Of a stretch of 64,000 nt of DNA, positions 50,635-58,979 are shown piece by piece. Origin of the DNA: Yinghuangia soli (lineage in GTDB: Bacteria; Actinomycetota; Actinomycetes; Streptomycetales; Streptomycetaceae); assembly GCF_021502675.1 (NCBI RefSeq), contig NZ_JAKFHA010000001.1:724688-788687 (forward strand). Reading direction: 5' to 3'. Under the pieces are notes generated by a model. It made no database searches and was not told where the DNA came from. It saw nothing but the letters and a program-made list of their open reading frames with translations. The stretch's first letter is position 1. Each line of letters begins with the position of its first letter. A program made the position numbers and the translations under genes.

Positions 50635-51714
50635 TCAGCGCGCCGAGGCGCTGTGCACGTGCTCGACCAGGGCGGTCAGCCGCTCCGGGTCGGTGTTGGG
50701 CAGAACGCCGTGCCCGAGGTTGAAGATGTGGCCTTCCGCGGCGCGTCCGGCGGCGAGGACCTCGTCGGCCTTCGCGCGCAGGGTCGCGTCCGGGGTGAAC
50801 AGCACCGCCGGGTCCAGGTTGCCCTGGACCGCCTTGCCGGGGCCGATGCGGCGGACCGCGTCGTCCAGCGGGATGCGCCAGTCCACGCCCACGACGTCCG
50901 CGCCGGCCTCGCCCATCGCGCCGAGCAGTTCGCCGGTGCCGACCCCGAAGTGGATGCGCGGGACGTCGTACGACGCCACCGACGCGAGGACCTTCGCGCT
51001 GGCCGGCATGACCGACGCGCGGTAGTCCGCGATCGAGAGCGCGCCCGCCCACGAGTCGAACAGCTGCACCGCCGAGGCGCCCGCCTCGATCTGCACCTTG
51101 AGGAACTGCGAGGTGATGTCGGCCAGCCGGTCCAGCAGGGCGGCCCACAGCTCGGGCTCGCCGTACATCATGGCCTTGGTGAACTCGTGGTTCTTGGACG
51201 GGCCGCCCTCGACGAGGTAGCTCGCCAGGGTGAACGGCGCGCCCGCGAAGCCGATGAGCGGCGTGCCGCCGAGCTCGGCGGTCAGCTGCTTCACCGCCTC
51301 GGTGACGTACGGGACGTCCTCGGGGGTCAGGTCGCGCAGCTGCGCCAGGTCGGCCTTCGACCGGATCGGCTGGGCGACGACGGGGCCGACGCCGGGCTTG
51401 ATGTCGAGGTCCATGCCGATGGCCTTGAGCGGCACCACGATGTCGCTGAAGAAGATGGCCGCGTCGACCTTGTGGCGGCGCACCGGCTGCAGCGTGATCT
51501 CGGTGATGAGGTCCGGCATCATGCACGAGTCGAGCATCGCGATGCCCTCGCGCAGCTTGCGGTACTCGGGCAGCGAGCGGCCGGCCTGGCGCATGAACCA
51601 CACCGGAGTGTGCGGCACCGGTTCGCGTCGGCAGGCGCGCAGGAAGGCCGAGTCGCGGACGGCTGCGGACGGGGCGGCGGAAGGCGTCGGGCCAGGGGTA
51701 CGCGGGTCAGTCAC
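50635..51714 (-). CDS. hemE: Uroporphyrinogen decarboxylase
   Basis: A 359-residue enzyme that removes four acetate carboxyls from uroporphyrinogen III to give coproporphyrinogen III, feeding HemY and HemQ. The signature [16 protein letters not shown] is at the N-terminus. [20 protein letters not shown] and [15 protein letters not shown] (active-site end) are intact. I chose the GTG at 51714, which has GAGG at a normal distance. An ATG three codons upstream has its GAGG directly attached. The hemY-hemQ operon lies 1.6 kb further on, with the DUF4349 gene in opposite orientation between. Confidence 0.94.
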   Translation of the reverse strand: MTDPRTPGPTPSAAPSAAVRDSAFLRACRREPVPHTPVWFMRQAGRSLPEYRKLREGIAMLDSCMMPDLITEITLQPVRRHKVDAAIFFSDIVVPLKAIGMDLDIKPGVGPVVAQPIRSKADLAQLRDLTPEDVPYVTEAVKQLTAELGGTPLIGFAGAPFTLASYLVEGGPSKNHEFTKAMMYGEPELWAALLDRLADITSQFLKVQIEAGASAVQLFDSWAGALSIADYRASVMPASAKVLASVASYDVPRIHFGVGTGELLGAMGEAGADVVGVDWRIPLDDAVRRIGPGKAVQGNLDPAVLFTPDATLRAKADEVLAAGRAAEGHIFNLGHGVLPNTDPERLTALVEHVHSASAR

Positions 51715-51815
51715 ATGGCCCATCCTCGCAGACTGCCGGACATGGTCCCGGTCCTTGGTGCCAAGGCCCGCGCGCCTCCTCGGCTGGTCGCGGCCCCGCA
51801 CATACGCTGCCGGAC

Positions 51816-52415
51816 ATGGCAGCAGCAGTCGGCGAGACCGAGGAGCCCGCGGAGTTCCGCCGCGCGGTGGAGCAGATGCGAGCGGCGTCGCTGCGTCCGG
51901 AGATCGAGCTGGAGGACATGCCGCGCCCGCGCAACCTGGCGCCTTTCTCCGCGGCGTTCTCCGCCGAGGTCGTGGTGGACGACGAGGAGTTGGGCGGCGG
52001 CCGGATCGTGCTGCTGCACGATCCGGGCGGGCACGAGGCGTGGGAGGGCACGTTCCGCTTCGTCACGATGTCGCGTGCCGAGCTGGAACCGGAGATGGCC
52101 ACTGATCCGCTGCTGCCCGAGGTCGGCTGGACGTGGCTGACCGAGGCGCTGCACCTGCACGGCGCGCAGTACGCGGCGCCGAGCGGCACGGTCAGCCGGG
52201 CCACCTCGCAGGGCTTCGGCGGCCTGGAAGGCCAGATCGCCCGGACCGAGATCGAGATCCGCGCGTCGTGGACTCCGGTCGGCGACGACTTCGCGCCGCA
52301 CATGCAGGCCTGGCTCGACTTGCTGTGCACGTGCGCCGGGCTGCCGCCGCTGGCCTCCGGCGGCGAGAGCGGCGTGGTGCCGATGCCGTCGCGGCCCGCG
52401 GTGCGCGACCGCTGA
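51816..52415 (+). CDS. DUF3000 family protein
   Basis: A 199-residue actinobacteria-specific DUF3000 protein of unknown function. Recognisable blocks are [74 protein letters not shown] and [16 protein letters not shown]. It is soluble. In my memory it sits beside hemE and an RNase D gene in Streptomyces, as here, which supports the assignment. It is divergent from hemE with about 100 bp between starts. Confidence 0.9.
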   Translation: MAAAVGETEEPAEFRRAVEQMRAASLRPEIELEDMPRPRNLAPFSAAFSAEVVVDDEELGGGRIVLLHDPGGHEAWEGTFRFVTMSRAELEPEMATDPLLPEVGWTWLTEALHLHGAQYAAPSGTVSRATSQGFGGLEGQIARTEIEIRASWTPVGDDFAPHMQAWLDLLCTCAGLPPLASGGESGVVPMPSRPAVRDR

Positions 52416-52452
52416 CCCCGGCGTACCGTTCGCCCTGCCGGTCACGGACCGG

Positions 52453-52480
52453 ACGCCCCCGCATCGCCCTGCGGGGGCGT
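52453..52480 (+). terminator. 11-bp hairpin terminator behind the DUF3000 gene
   Basis: Arms acgcccccgca (52453-52463) and tgcgggggcgt (52470-52480) with a 6-base loop. The rest of the 266-bp gap to the next gene holds a rare AT-rich patch (around 52550-52580, with tataac at 52559-52564) that could be the promoter of the response regulator. Confidence 0.75.
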
Positions 52481-52681
52481 CGGCGTGTCCGGGGCGCCCG
52501 CGGGACGGCACCAGGGGGTTGTCCGATGTGCGGTGCTTCGCTCGCGGGCAAAGCGTTCTATAACGGATTTGATCTTCCGCCTAAAGGCCGAGGCCGGATC
52601 TGCCGAAGGACACAGTGACCACCCCGATGGAGCAAGCAACGAACGCTTCTCGGGAATCGCGATCACTGCGCAGGAGGCCCG

Positions 52682-53422
52682 GTGTCGGTACTTCTCGATC
52701 ACCCCGCAAACCTGCTCGCCTACCGTTCGTCCAAGCCCACGGCGATGGTCGTCGGCGCGGGCCCCCCGGGGCGGGGCGGCGGGCTACCCCCCCACGGGGG
52801 CCCCGGGGGGGGGCGCGGCGTCGTCGCGGACCCCCGGGTCCGCGACGCCGTCATCCGCCACCTGTGGGCCCTCGGGGTGCGCGACGTCGTCGGGACGTCC
52901 ACCATCGCCGAGGCTCGATCCCGTGCCGGCACGCCGCGCGATCTGTGCATCGCCGACGTGCACCTGCCCGACGGTTCCGGCCTGGCCCTGCTCACTGAGA
53001 TGCGGGCCTGCGGCTGGCCGAACGGTCTGGCGCTCTCCGCTGCCGACGACATCGGCGCCGTACGATCCGCGCTCGCCGCGGGAGTGCGGGGCTACGTCGT
53101 GACAGGTGCGCGGGCGGGATTGACTCCGGGACACGCACGGCAGGCGGGCATCAACGGTATGGCGGGCATGTCCGCCGCTCAACGACTGCGTCCCGAGCAC
53201 AACGGGACCGACCCCACCTCGGGCTGCCGCGAGCTGTCGGCCCGCGAGATCGAGGTGCTGCGACTGGTCGCCGAAGGCCGGTCCAACAAGGCGATCGGCC
53301 AGGCGATGGGCCTGTCCGCGCTGACCGTGAAGAGCCACCTGGCGCGCATCGCGCGCAAGATGGGCACCGGCGACCGGGCCGGCATGGTGGCCCTCGCGCT
53401 TCGCGCGGGGATCATCAGCTGA
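52682..53422 (+). CDS. LuxR-family response regulator with an atypical receiver and an internal Gly/Pro insertion
   Basis: A 246-residue regulator. The C-terminal LuxR HTH is clear: CRELSAREIEVLRLVAEGRSNKAIGQAMGLSALTVKSHLARI. The N-terminal half is a degenerate receiver (IADVHLPDGSGLALLTEMRACGWPNGLALSAADDIGAVRSALAAGVRGYVVTG). Homologues I remember run from TAMVV directly into VADPRVR. Here about 23 residues of Gly/Pro/Arg (residues 25-47) from a run of G and C homopolymers interrupt the first strand. The frame is kept. Either this is a true insertion or the DNA sequence is unreliable here. The GTG start follows AGGAGG. Confidence 0.82.
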   Translation: MSVLLDHPANLLAYRSSKPTAMVVGAGPPGRGGGLPPHGGPGGGRGVVADPRVRDAVIRHLWALGVRDVVGTSTIAEARSRAGTPRDLCIADVHLPDGSGLALLTEMRACGWPNGLALSAADDIGAVRSALAAGVRGYVVTGARAGLTPGHARQAGINGMAGMSAAQRLRPEHNGTDPTSGCRELSAREIEVLRLVAEGRSNKAIGQAMGLSALTVKSHLARIARKMGTGDRAGMVALALRAGIIS

Positions 53423-53447
53423 CCCGACGCACGGCTTCTTTCCCGGG

Positions 53448-53474
53448 GCCGCGGCGCGTCCTGCGCCGCGGCCT
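53448..53474 (+). terminator. Hairpin terminator behind the response regulator gene
   Basis: 11-bp perfect arms (53448-53458 and 53464-53474) with a 5-base loop, followed by ttt. A second, weaker hairpin (ccggcaggc/gcctgccgg around 53584-53610) lies before the RNase D gene. Confidence 0.75.
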
Positions 53475-53631
53475 TTCGGGGCCTTTCGGCCCGCGCTCCG
53501 CGACACGACCGGGCCGATCCGGGAATTCCCGGGTCCGACCGCCCGGCCGTATCGCATCAAACCGGGCAGACTCACCGGCACCCCGGCAGGCAGCGTCATC
53601 GCCTGCCGGGGTTTCGGCGTATTTTGTAAAG

Positions 53632-54903
53632 GTGACCGACGCTTTCGAACAAACCGTTTCCGAACAGCCGGCGCCGGTCCCTCTGCTGGCACCCCGCGAG
53701 GGCGTCCCGCCGGTCGTGGCGGATGCCGACACCCTCGCCGGGACGGTCGCGGCCTTCGCCTCGGGCGACGGTCCCGTGGCCGTGGACGCCGAACGGGCGT
53801 CGGGCTACCGGTACGGCCAGCGCGCCTACCTGATCCAGCTGCGCCGCGCGGGAGCCGGCACGGCCTTGATCGACCCGATCGCCTGTCCGGACCTGTCCGA
53901 GCTGGGGGCCGCGATCGCCGATGCCGAGTGGGTGCTGCACGCTGCCTCGCAGGACCTGCCGTGCCTGGCCGAGGTCGGCATGGTGCCCGGGCGCATCTTC
54001 GACACCGAGCTCGCCGGCCGGCTGGCCGCGTACCCGCGGGTCGGCCTGGGCGCGATGGTGGAGACGGTCCTCGGCTTCTCGCTGGAGAAGGGCCACTCGG
54101 CGGTCGACTGGTCGACGCGCCCGCTGCCCGAGCCGTGGCTGCGCTATGCCGCGCTCGACGTCGAGGTGCTGGTCGAGCTGCGCGACCGGCTCGAAGAGGT
54201 GCTGGCCGAGCAGGGCAAGCTGGACTGGGCGCTGGAGGAGTTCGCGGCCATCGCCGCGGCGCCGCCGCCTTCGCCGCGGGTGGACCCGTGGCGCCGCACG
54301 TCCGGGCTGCACCGGGTACGCCGGCGCCGCCAGCTGGCGATCGTGCGGGCGCTGTGGGAGGCCCGCGACAAGATCGCCCGGACCAAGGACGTGTCGCCCG
54401 GCCGGGTGATCCCGGACACCGCGATCGTCGAGGCCGCGCTGGCCGGGCCCGCTTCGGTGTCCGCGCTGATGGCGCTGCCCGGCTTCACCGGCCGGGACAG
54501 CCGCCGCCAGGCGGCCGCGTGGCTGGCCGCCATCGAGGCGGGGCGCGCGGTGCCGGACGACCGGCTGCCGCCGTCCACGCTGCCGCACGAGGGGCCGCCG
54601 CCGGCGCGCGCGTGGGGCGACAAGGACCCGGCCGCGGCCGAGCGCCTGACGGCCGCCAAGACGGCGGTCGCGGCCATCGCCGACGAGCACGGCCTGCCCA
54701 CCGAGAACCTCCTCGCCCCGGACGCGGTCCGCAGGCTGTCGTGGACGCCGCCGTCGGCTCCGTCGGCGGATGCGGTCGCCGCGGCGCTGCGGGCGCAGGG
54801 GGCCCGCGAATGGCAGATCCGCCTGACCGCGCCGGCCCTGTCCGGCGCCTTCCTGCGCATCGCCGCGCACGGCCCGAGCGCCAACGGAAGCCCCGAGTCA
54901 TAG
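53632..54903 (+). CDS. rnd: Ribonuclease D-like 3'-5' exonuclease
   Basis: A 423-residue DEDD exonuclease with an HRDC domain. The metal-binding acidic residues are visible in VAVDAERASGYRYGQRAYLIQL, VLHAASQDLPCLAEVG and the Tyr/Asp of LRYAALDVEVLVEL. The HRDC domain spans about residues 225-310. RNase D trims tRNA and other structured RNA 3' ends. The GTG start lies just behind an AT-rich tattttgtaaagg stretch that could act as a -10 box and a ribosome site. An Ala-rich C-terminal domain (to residue 423) is typical of actinobacterial members. Confidence 0.9.
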   Translation: MTDAFEQTVSEQPAPVPLLAPREGVPPVVADADTLAGTVAAFASGDGPVAVDAERASGYRYGQRAYLIQLRRAGAGTALIDPIACPDLSELGAAIADAEWVLHAASQDLPCLAEVGMVPGRIFDTELAGRLAAYPRVGLGAMVETVLGFSLEKGHSAVDWSTRPLPEPWLRYAALDVEVLVELRDRLEEVLAEQGKLDWALEEFAAIAAAPPPSPRVDPWRRTSGLHRVRRRRQLAIVRALWEARDKIARTKDVSPGRVIPDTAIVEAALAGPASVSALMALPGFTGRDSRRQAAAWLAAIEAGRAVPDDRLPPSTLPHEGPPPARAWGDKDPAAAERLTAAKTAVAAIADEHGLPTENLLAPDAVRRLSWTPPSAPSADAVAAALRAQGAREWQIRLTAPALSGAFLRIAAHGPSANGSPES

Positions 54904-54926
54904 CGTCACGTCCGCAACCCGCATAC

Positions 54927-54953
54927 GGCCCGGCGGCCTCGAACCGCCGGGCC
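54927..54953 (+). terminator. Hairpin terminator behind rnd
   Basis: 10-bp arms ggcccggcgg (54927-54936) and ccgccgggcc (54944-54953) with a 7-base loop. Confidence 0.7.
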
Positions 54954-55103
54954 GCGGCGTTTGCGCGCGCAGGGCGCCGACGAGCGGCGGAACCGCCTTG
55001 CCGCACCGGCCCTACGTCCTCTTGGTCTCGGCTTTCCGAACATTTGACGTGGCGTCACGGCCTGGCGGGGCTTTGCGCATTGACGCGCGATCCCCGGCGG
55101 TGC

Positions 55104-55122
55104 TTTGGTGAGGCTTGCCTAA
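55104..55122 (+). promoter_or_regulatory. Iron-box-like site (DmdR/IdeR type) upstream of efeU
   Basis: tttggtgaggcttgcctaa agrees at about 16 of 19 positions with a symmetric form of the actinobacterial iron box (TTAGGTNAGGCTNACCTAA). It lies about 65-80 bp before the efeU start. Iron-loaded DmdR would be expected to repress efeU here. Confidence 0.65.
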
Positions 55123-55185
55123 TTTCCACCCCACCATTGCACCTGTCTGCATGCGCGCCGACCCGGTGCGCCGAGGAGTACCGCG

Positions 55186-56088
55186 GTGTTCGCCAACTAC
55201 CTGATAGGCCTGCGTGAGGGCCTCGAAGCCGCCCTCGTGGTCAGCATCCTCGTGGCTTACCTGGTCAAGAGCGGGCGCAGCGACCGGCTGCCGCCGGTGT
55301 GGGGCGGCGTGGCGGTCGCGGTGGCGCTGAGCCTCGGGTTCGGCGCGTTCCTGGAGTTCACCTCGGCCGAGATGACCTTCGAGCAGCAGGAGCTGTTCGG
55401 CGGCACGCTGTCGATCGTCGCGGTGGTCCTGGTGACCTGGATGGTCTTCTGGATGCGCAAGACCGCGCGGCACCTGAAGGCGGAGCTGCACGGCAAGTTG
55501 GACGCCGCCCTCGCGATGGGCACCGGCGCGCTGGTGCTGACCGCATTCCTGGCGGTGGGCCGCGAGGGCCTGGAGACCGCGCTGTTCGTGTGGACCGCGG
55601 TGCGCGCCACCGAGGACGGCACCGACCCGCTGATCGGCGTCGCGCTGGGCATCGCCACCGCGGTGGTCTTCGCGTACTTCTTCTACAAGGGCGCGGTGCG
55701 GCTGAACCTGGCGCGGTTCTTCACGTGGACCGGCGGGGCCCTGATCGTGGTCGCGGCGGGCGTGCTCGCGTACGGAGTGCACGACCTGCAGGAGGCCGAG
55801 TTCCTGCCGGGCCTGAACGACCGGGCCTTCGACGTGTCCGAGACCATCGAGCCGGCCAGCTGGTACGGGACGCTGCTCAAGGGCGTCTTCAACTTCCAGC
55901 CGAACCCGTCGGTCGCCCAGTGCATCGTGTGGACCGCCTACCTGGTCCCGGTCATGGCGATCTTCCTGTTCCACAAGCCGAAGGGCGGGGCCGCCGCCGC
56001 AGCCCCGCCCTCGTCTTCATCCACTTCGTCCACTTCGTCGGCCGCGCCCGCGGCCGGCGGTCAGGCGAACAGCGCCCTGCCCCAGTAG
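55186..56088 (+). CDS. efeU: EfeU/FTR1-family iron permease
   Basis: A 300-residue membrane permease with seven helices that imports ferric iron. The two FTR1 signatures REGLE are at 10-14 and 126-130, each within a helix. Further helices include TLSIVAVVLVTWMVFWM and GGALIVVAAGVLAYGV. The last 40 residues are an Ala/Ser-rich cytoplasmic tail. The GTG start follows GAGGAG. It works with EfeO and EfeB encoded convergently downstream. The 3' end overlaps efeB by 28 bp. Confidence 0.92.
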   Translation: MFANYLIGLREGLEAALVVSILVAYLVKSGRSDRLPPVWGGVAVAVALSLGFGAFLEFTSAEMTFEQQELFGGTLSIVAVVLVTWMVFWMRKTARHLKAELHGKLDAALAMGTGALVLTAFLAVGREGLETALFVWTAVRATEDGTDPLIGVALGIATAVVFAYFFYKGAVRLNLARFFTWTGGALIVVAAGVLAYGVHDLQEAEFLPGLNDRAFDVSETIEPASWYGTLLKGVFNFQPNPSVAQCIVWTAYLVPVMAIFLFHKPKGGAAAAAPPSSSSTSSTSSAAPAAGGQANSALPQ

Positions 56089-57509
56089 TCGTCCGCGGCC
56101 CGCACCCCGGGCGGGCACGCGAACAGCGCGGACCCGACGTGCTGGATGTACTCGTTCAGGGAGTCCTGCGCGGCGAGCTTCTGCTGCAGCGGGACGAACC
56201 CGCGGCGCGGGTCGCGCTGGTAGGCGAGGAAGAACAGGCCGGCGTCGAGGCGCCCGAGCCCGTCCGAGCCGTCCACGAAGGAGTAGCCGCGGCGCAGGAT
56301 GGTCACGCCGTCGTTGCTGTCCGGGTGCGACAGGCGGACGTGCGCGTCCTCCTTGAGTGCCTTGAGCGGCACGTCGTCGTGCTCCGCGGCGGCGCCGAAC
56401 GGGGCGCCTTCGCCCTTGTTGCGGCCGATGATGTCCTCCTGCTCGCCGAGCGGGGTGCGGTCCCACGTCTCGATGTGCATGCGGATCCGGCGGGCCACCA
56501 GGTACGAGCCGCCGGCCATCCAGTCGGCGCCGTCCTCGGCGCGGGCCCACACATGCTCGTCGAGCCGCTTGGTGTCGTCGCCCGCGATGTTGCGGGTGCC
56601 GTCCTTGAAGCCGAAGAGGTTGCGCGGGGTCTGCGCGTGCGGGGTCGTCGAGGACGTCTTGCCGAAGCCCAGCTGCGACCACCGCACCGCGACCGTGCCG
56701 AAGCCGATGCGCGCCAGGTTGCGGATGGCGTGCACGGCGACCTGCGGGTCGTCCGCGCACGCCTGGATGCAGATGTCGCCGCCGGAGCGGGCCGGGTCGA
56801 GGTTGTCCGCGGGGAACGGCGGCAGTTCGGCGAGGGCGACCGGGCGCTTGGCCGCGATGCCGAACCGGTCCTTGTTGTCCTTGACGAACAGCGAGGGGCC
56901 GAAGCCGATGGTGAGCGTCAGGTTGGCGGCGGGCAGGCCGATCGCCTCGCCGGTGTCGTCCGGCGGGGCCTCCGGGATGCCGTCGACGGCGCCCTTGCCG
57001 ACCGCCTGACCCTGCGTCATGGCCCGGGCCGCGGCGGTCCACTGCTGCAGGAGCCGGACGAGCTTGGCGCGGTCGTCGGTGACCACGTCGAACGCGACGA
57101 AGTGCAGGCGGTCCTGGACAGGCGTGCTGATGCCCGCCTGGTGCTCGCCCTCGAAGGGCACCGCCTCGGTGGTCACCCGGTTCGCGGCGGGCCCGTCGTC
57201 GGCGGTGGTCACGGCAGCGGCCACACCGCCGGCCGCGCCGGCCCCGACCGCGAGCGCGCCGCCGGTCCAGCCGATGAGCGCACGGCGGCTGACCCCGCCG
57301 GAGCGGTCGTCCGCCTCGGCGGCCTCGCCGGCCGGGGCCTGGGCCTGGGTCTGGGCGGATGTCTCGTCCGCGGGCTCGGCCTTCGGTTCATCCGTCGGCT
57401 TGTCCTTCGGCTCGCTTGCCTGCTCGCTTGCCTGCTCGCTCGTCGGCTCGGCCGCCGGTCCGCTGGTCGGCTCGGCCGCGGCGTCCGTGTTCTCCGGCTC
57501 TCCGGTCAT
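56061..57509 (-). CDS. efeB: EfeB, Tat-exported Dyp-type heme peroxidase of the EfeUOB system
   Basis: A 482-residue Dyp-type peroxidase (deferrochelatase). The distal GFKDG motif places Asp303, and His345 (RMHIETW) is the likely proximal heme ligand. A twin-arginine signal (VSRRALIGWTGGALAVGAG) is present, but Arg75-Arg76 lie behind an unusual 70-residue acidic Glu/Pro/Ala/Lys N-region, including a short repeat (SEQASEQASEP). EfeB oxidises ferrous iron or acts on heme outside the membrane for uptake by EfeU. The ATG at 57509 is the only ATG near. A start nearer the signal would need another codon. It lies downstream of efeO, with a terminator-like hairpin between. Confidence 0.92.
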   Translation of the reverse strand: MTGEPENTDAAAEPTSGPAAEPTSEQASEQASEPKDKPTDEPKAEPADETSAQTQAQAPAGEAAEADDRSGGVSRRALIGWTGGALAVGAGAAGGVAAAVTTADDGPAANRVTTEAVPFEGEHQAGISTPVQDRLHFVAFDVVTDDRAKLVRLLQQWTAAARAMTQGQAVGKGAVDGIPEAPPDDTGEAIGLPAANLTLTIGFGPSLFVKDNKDRFGIAAKRPVALAELPPFPADNLDPARSGGDICIQACADDPQVAVHAIRNLARIGFGTVAVRWSQLGFGKTSSTTPHAQTPRNLFGFKDGTRNIAGDDTKRLDEHVWARAEDGADWMAGGSYLVARRIRMHIETWDRTPLGEQEDIIGRNKGEGAPFGAAAEHDDVPLKALKEDAHVRLSHPDSNDGVTILRRGYSFVDGSDGLGRLDAGLFFLAYQRDPRRGFVPLQQKLAAQDSLNEYIQHVGSALFACPPGVRAADDYWGRALFA

Positions 57510-57550
57510 CGGGTACTCCCTTCGGGGCTTCGGGTCCCGGACGCGCGGGC

Positions 57551-57588
57551 GGGGACCGCAGGCAGACGGTGCCGTGCCTGCGGTCCCC
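57551..57588 (-). terminator. 14-bp hairpin between efeO and efeB
   Basis: Perfect arms 57551-57564 and 57575-57588 with a 10-base loop, located in the 115-bp gap downstream of efeO on the minus strand. It may reduce read-through into efeB. Confidence 0.75.
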
Positions 57589-57624
57589 GGTTCTTGGCGT
57601 ACGGGCGCTGCCGGTGGTGTCCGG

Positions 57625-58752
57625 CTACTGGGCGACCGCGGCGGCGAGCTTGGACAGCGGCTCGGCGAGGGCGTTGACGGCGTCCGACAGCTCCTTGCGC
57701 TGCGGCTCGCCGACCGTCTCGTAGGAGACGTAGCCGTCGCCCTTCTTGTACTTGGCCAGTTCGGCCTCGATCTTGGCGAACTCGGCGGCGAGCTGCGTGG
57801 CCAGCGCCGCGTCCTTCTCCTGGACGACCGGCTTGAGCAGCTCGAACGCCTTCTTGGCGCCGACCACGTTGCCGTCGAAGTCGACCAGGTCGGTGTGGCT
57901 GAACGCCTCTTCCTCGCCGGTGACCTTGCCGGTCGCGACCTCGTCGAGGAGTTCCTTGGCGCCGTTGGCGATCGAGGTCGGGGTGATCTCGGCGGTGCCG
58001 ACCTTGGCCTGCAGGTCCTTGTAGTCGGCCAGCAGCTGGTCGGCGTACTTGCCGTCCTCGGCGGTGAGGGTGCCGGTGGTCCAGAGCGTCTTCTCGAGGC
58101 GGTGCCAGCCGGTGAACTCCTGGTTCGGCTCCAGGTCGGCCTCGCGCACGTCCATCTTGGGGTCGAGGTCGCCGAAGCTCTCCGCGACCGGCTCGATGCT
58201 CTCCCAGCCGTAGCGGGACTTCGCGTACAGGTCCTTGGCCTTGGCGGTGTCGCCGGCCTTGACCGCGGCGGCGAACTGCTCGACCAGCGGCAGGCCGTTG
58301 TCGACCTGGGCCTGCACGTAGGCGCGGTAGTCCGCGACCGCCTTGGCCAGGCGCGGGTCGAGCGGCTTCTCCGAGGCGACGCCGGACACCTTGACGGTCT
58401 GCCGGATGCCGTCGCCCTTCATGCCGGGCTTGCAGGCGACCTCGTAGTCGCCGGCCTTGATGTCGAAGGTGATCTCGACCGAGGTACCGGGGCCGATGTT
58501 CTCCCGCTCGGTCACGATGCGGTCGCCCTGGGCGTAGACGTACACCTCGGTGACCTGGCTGCCCTTGTTGGACACCTTCAGGGTGTTCTTGCCCGGCGCC
58601 CACTCGGTCTTGGCGACCTCGCACTTCTTGTCGCTCGCGACGACCTTGACGGCGTCGCCGCCGCCGGAGTCGCTGCTGCACGCGGCGAGGGCCGGAACGG
58701 CCAGGACGGCGGTCCCGGCTATGACGGCGAACGAACGGCGGACGGCAGGCAT
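57625..58752 (-). CDS. efeO: EfeO, imelysin-domain iron-binding lipoprotein
   Basis: A 375-residue exported component of EfeUOB. The lipobox ALAAC gives Cys25. The first domain (about 35-125) is cupredoxin-like (KCEVAKTEWAPGKNTLKVSNKG, ITFDIKAGDYEVAC). The imelysin M75-type domain has GWHRLEKTLW with the HxxE metal motif. It probably binds and delivers iron to EfeU. Iron-box-like sequence lies directly upstream. It is the first gene of the efeO-efeB unit. Confidence 0.93.
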   Translation of the reverse strand: MPAVRRSFAVIAGTAVLAVPALAACSSDSGGGDAVKVVASDKKCEVAKTEWAPGKNTLKVSNKGSQVTEVYVYAQGDRIVTERENIGPGTSVEITFDIKAGDYEVACKPGMKGDGIRQTVKVSGVASEKPLDPRLAKAVADYRAYVQAQVDNGLPLVEQFAAAVKAGDTAKAKDLYAKSRYGWESIEPVAESFGDLDPKMDVREADLEPNQEFTGWHRLEKTLWTTGTLTAEDGKYADQLLADYKDLQAKVGTAEITPTSIANGAKELLDEVATGKVTGEEEAFSHTDLVDFDGNVVGAKKAFELLKPVVQEKDAALATQLAAEFAKIEAELAKYKKGDGYVSYETVGEPQRKELSDAVNALAEPLSKLAAAVAQ

Positions 58753-58786
58753 GGGAACGCTCCAGCGGGGACAGGAAAAGCGAAAT

Positions 58787-58805
58787 TAAGGTAAGGCGAG
58801 GCTAA
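58787..58805 (-). promoter_or_regulatory. Iron-box-like site upstream of efeO
   Basis: taaggtaaggcgaggctaa agrees at about 13 of 19 positions with the actinobacterial iron box and is followed by another partial half-site (taagccaagcc, 58807-58817). It lies about 35-55 bp before the efeO ATG, overlapping the likely promoter, so repression by iron-DmdR is plausible. Confidence 0.6.
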
Positions 58806-58979
58806 GTAAGCCAAGCCTTCGCTGAATTCTGTCAGCGGCACCCCATGGGGTCACCAGAGCTCAGTAAAGAATGGGCAACCCCGCCCCCGGCCGCGCCCGG
58901 CCGCTACTCGGCCCCCGCTCACTCCCGGTTCGGACGGCCGTGCGAAGATCCCCATCCGACCAGGTCACGGGGGGATTCC

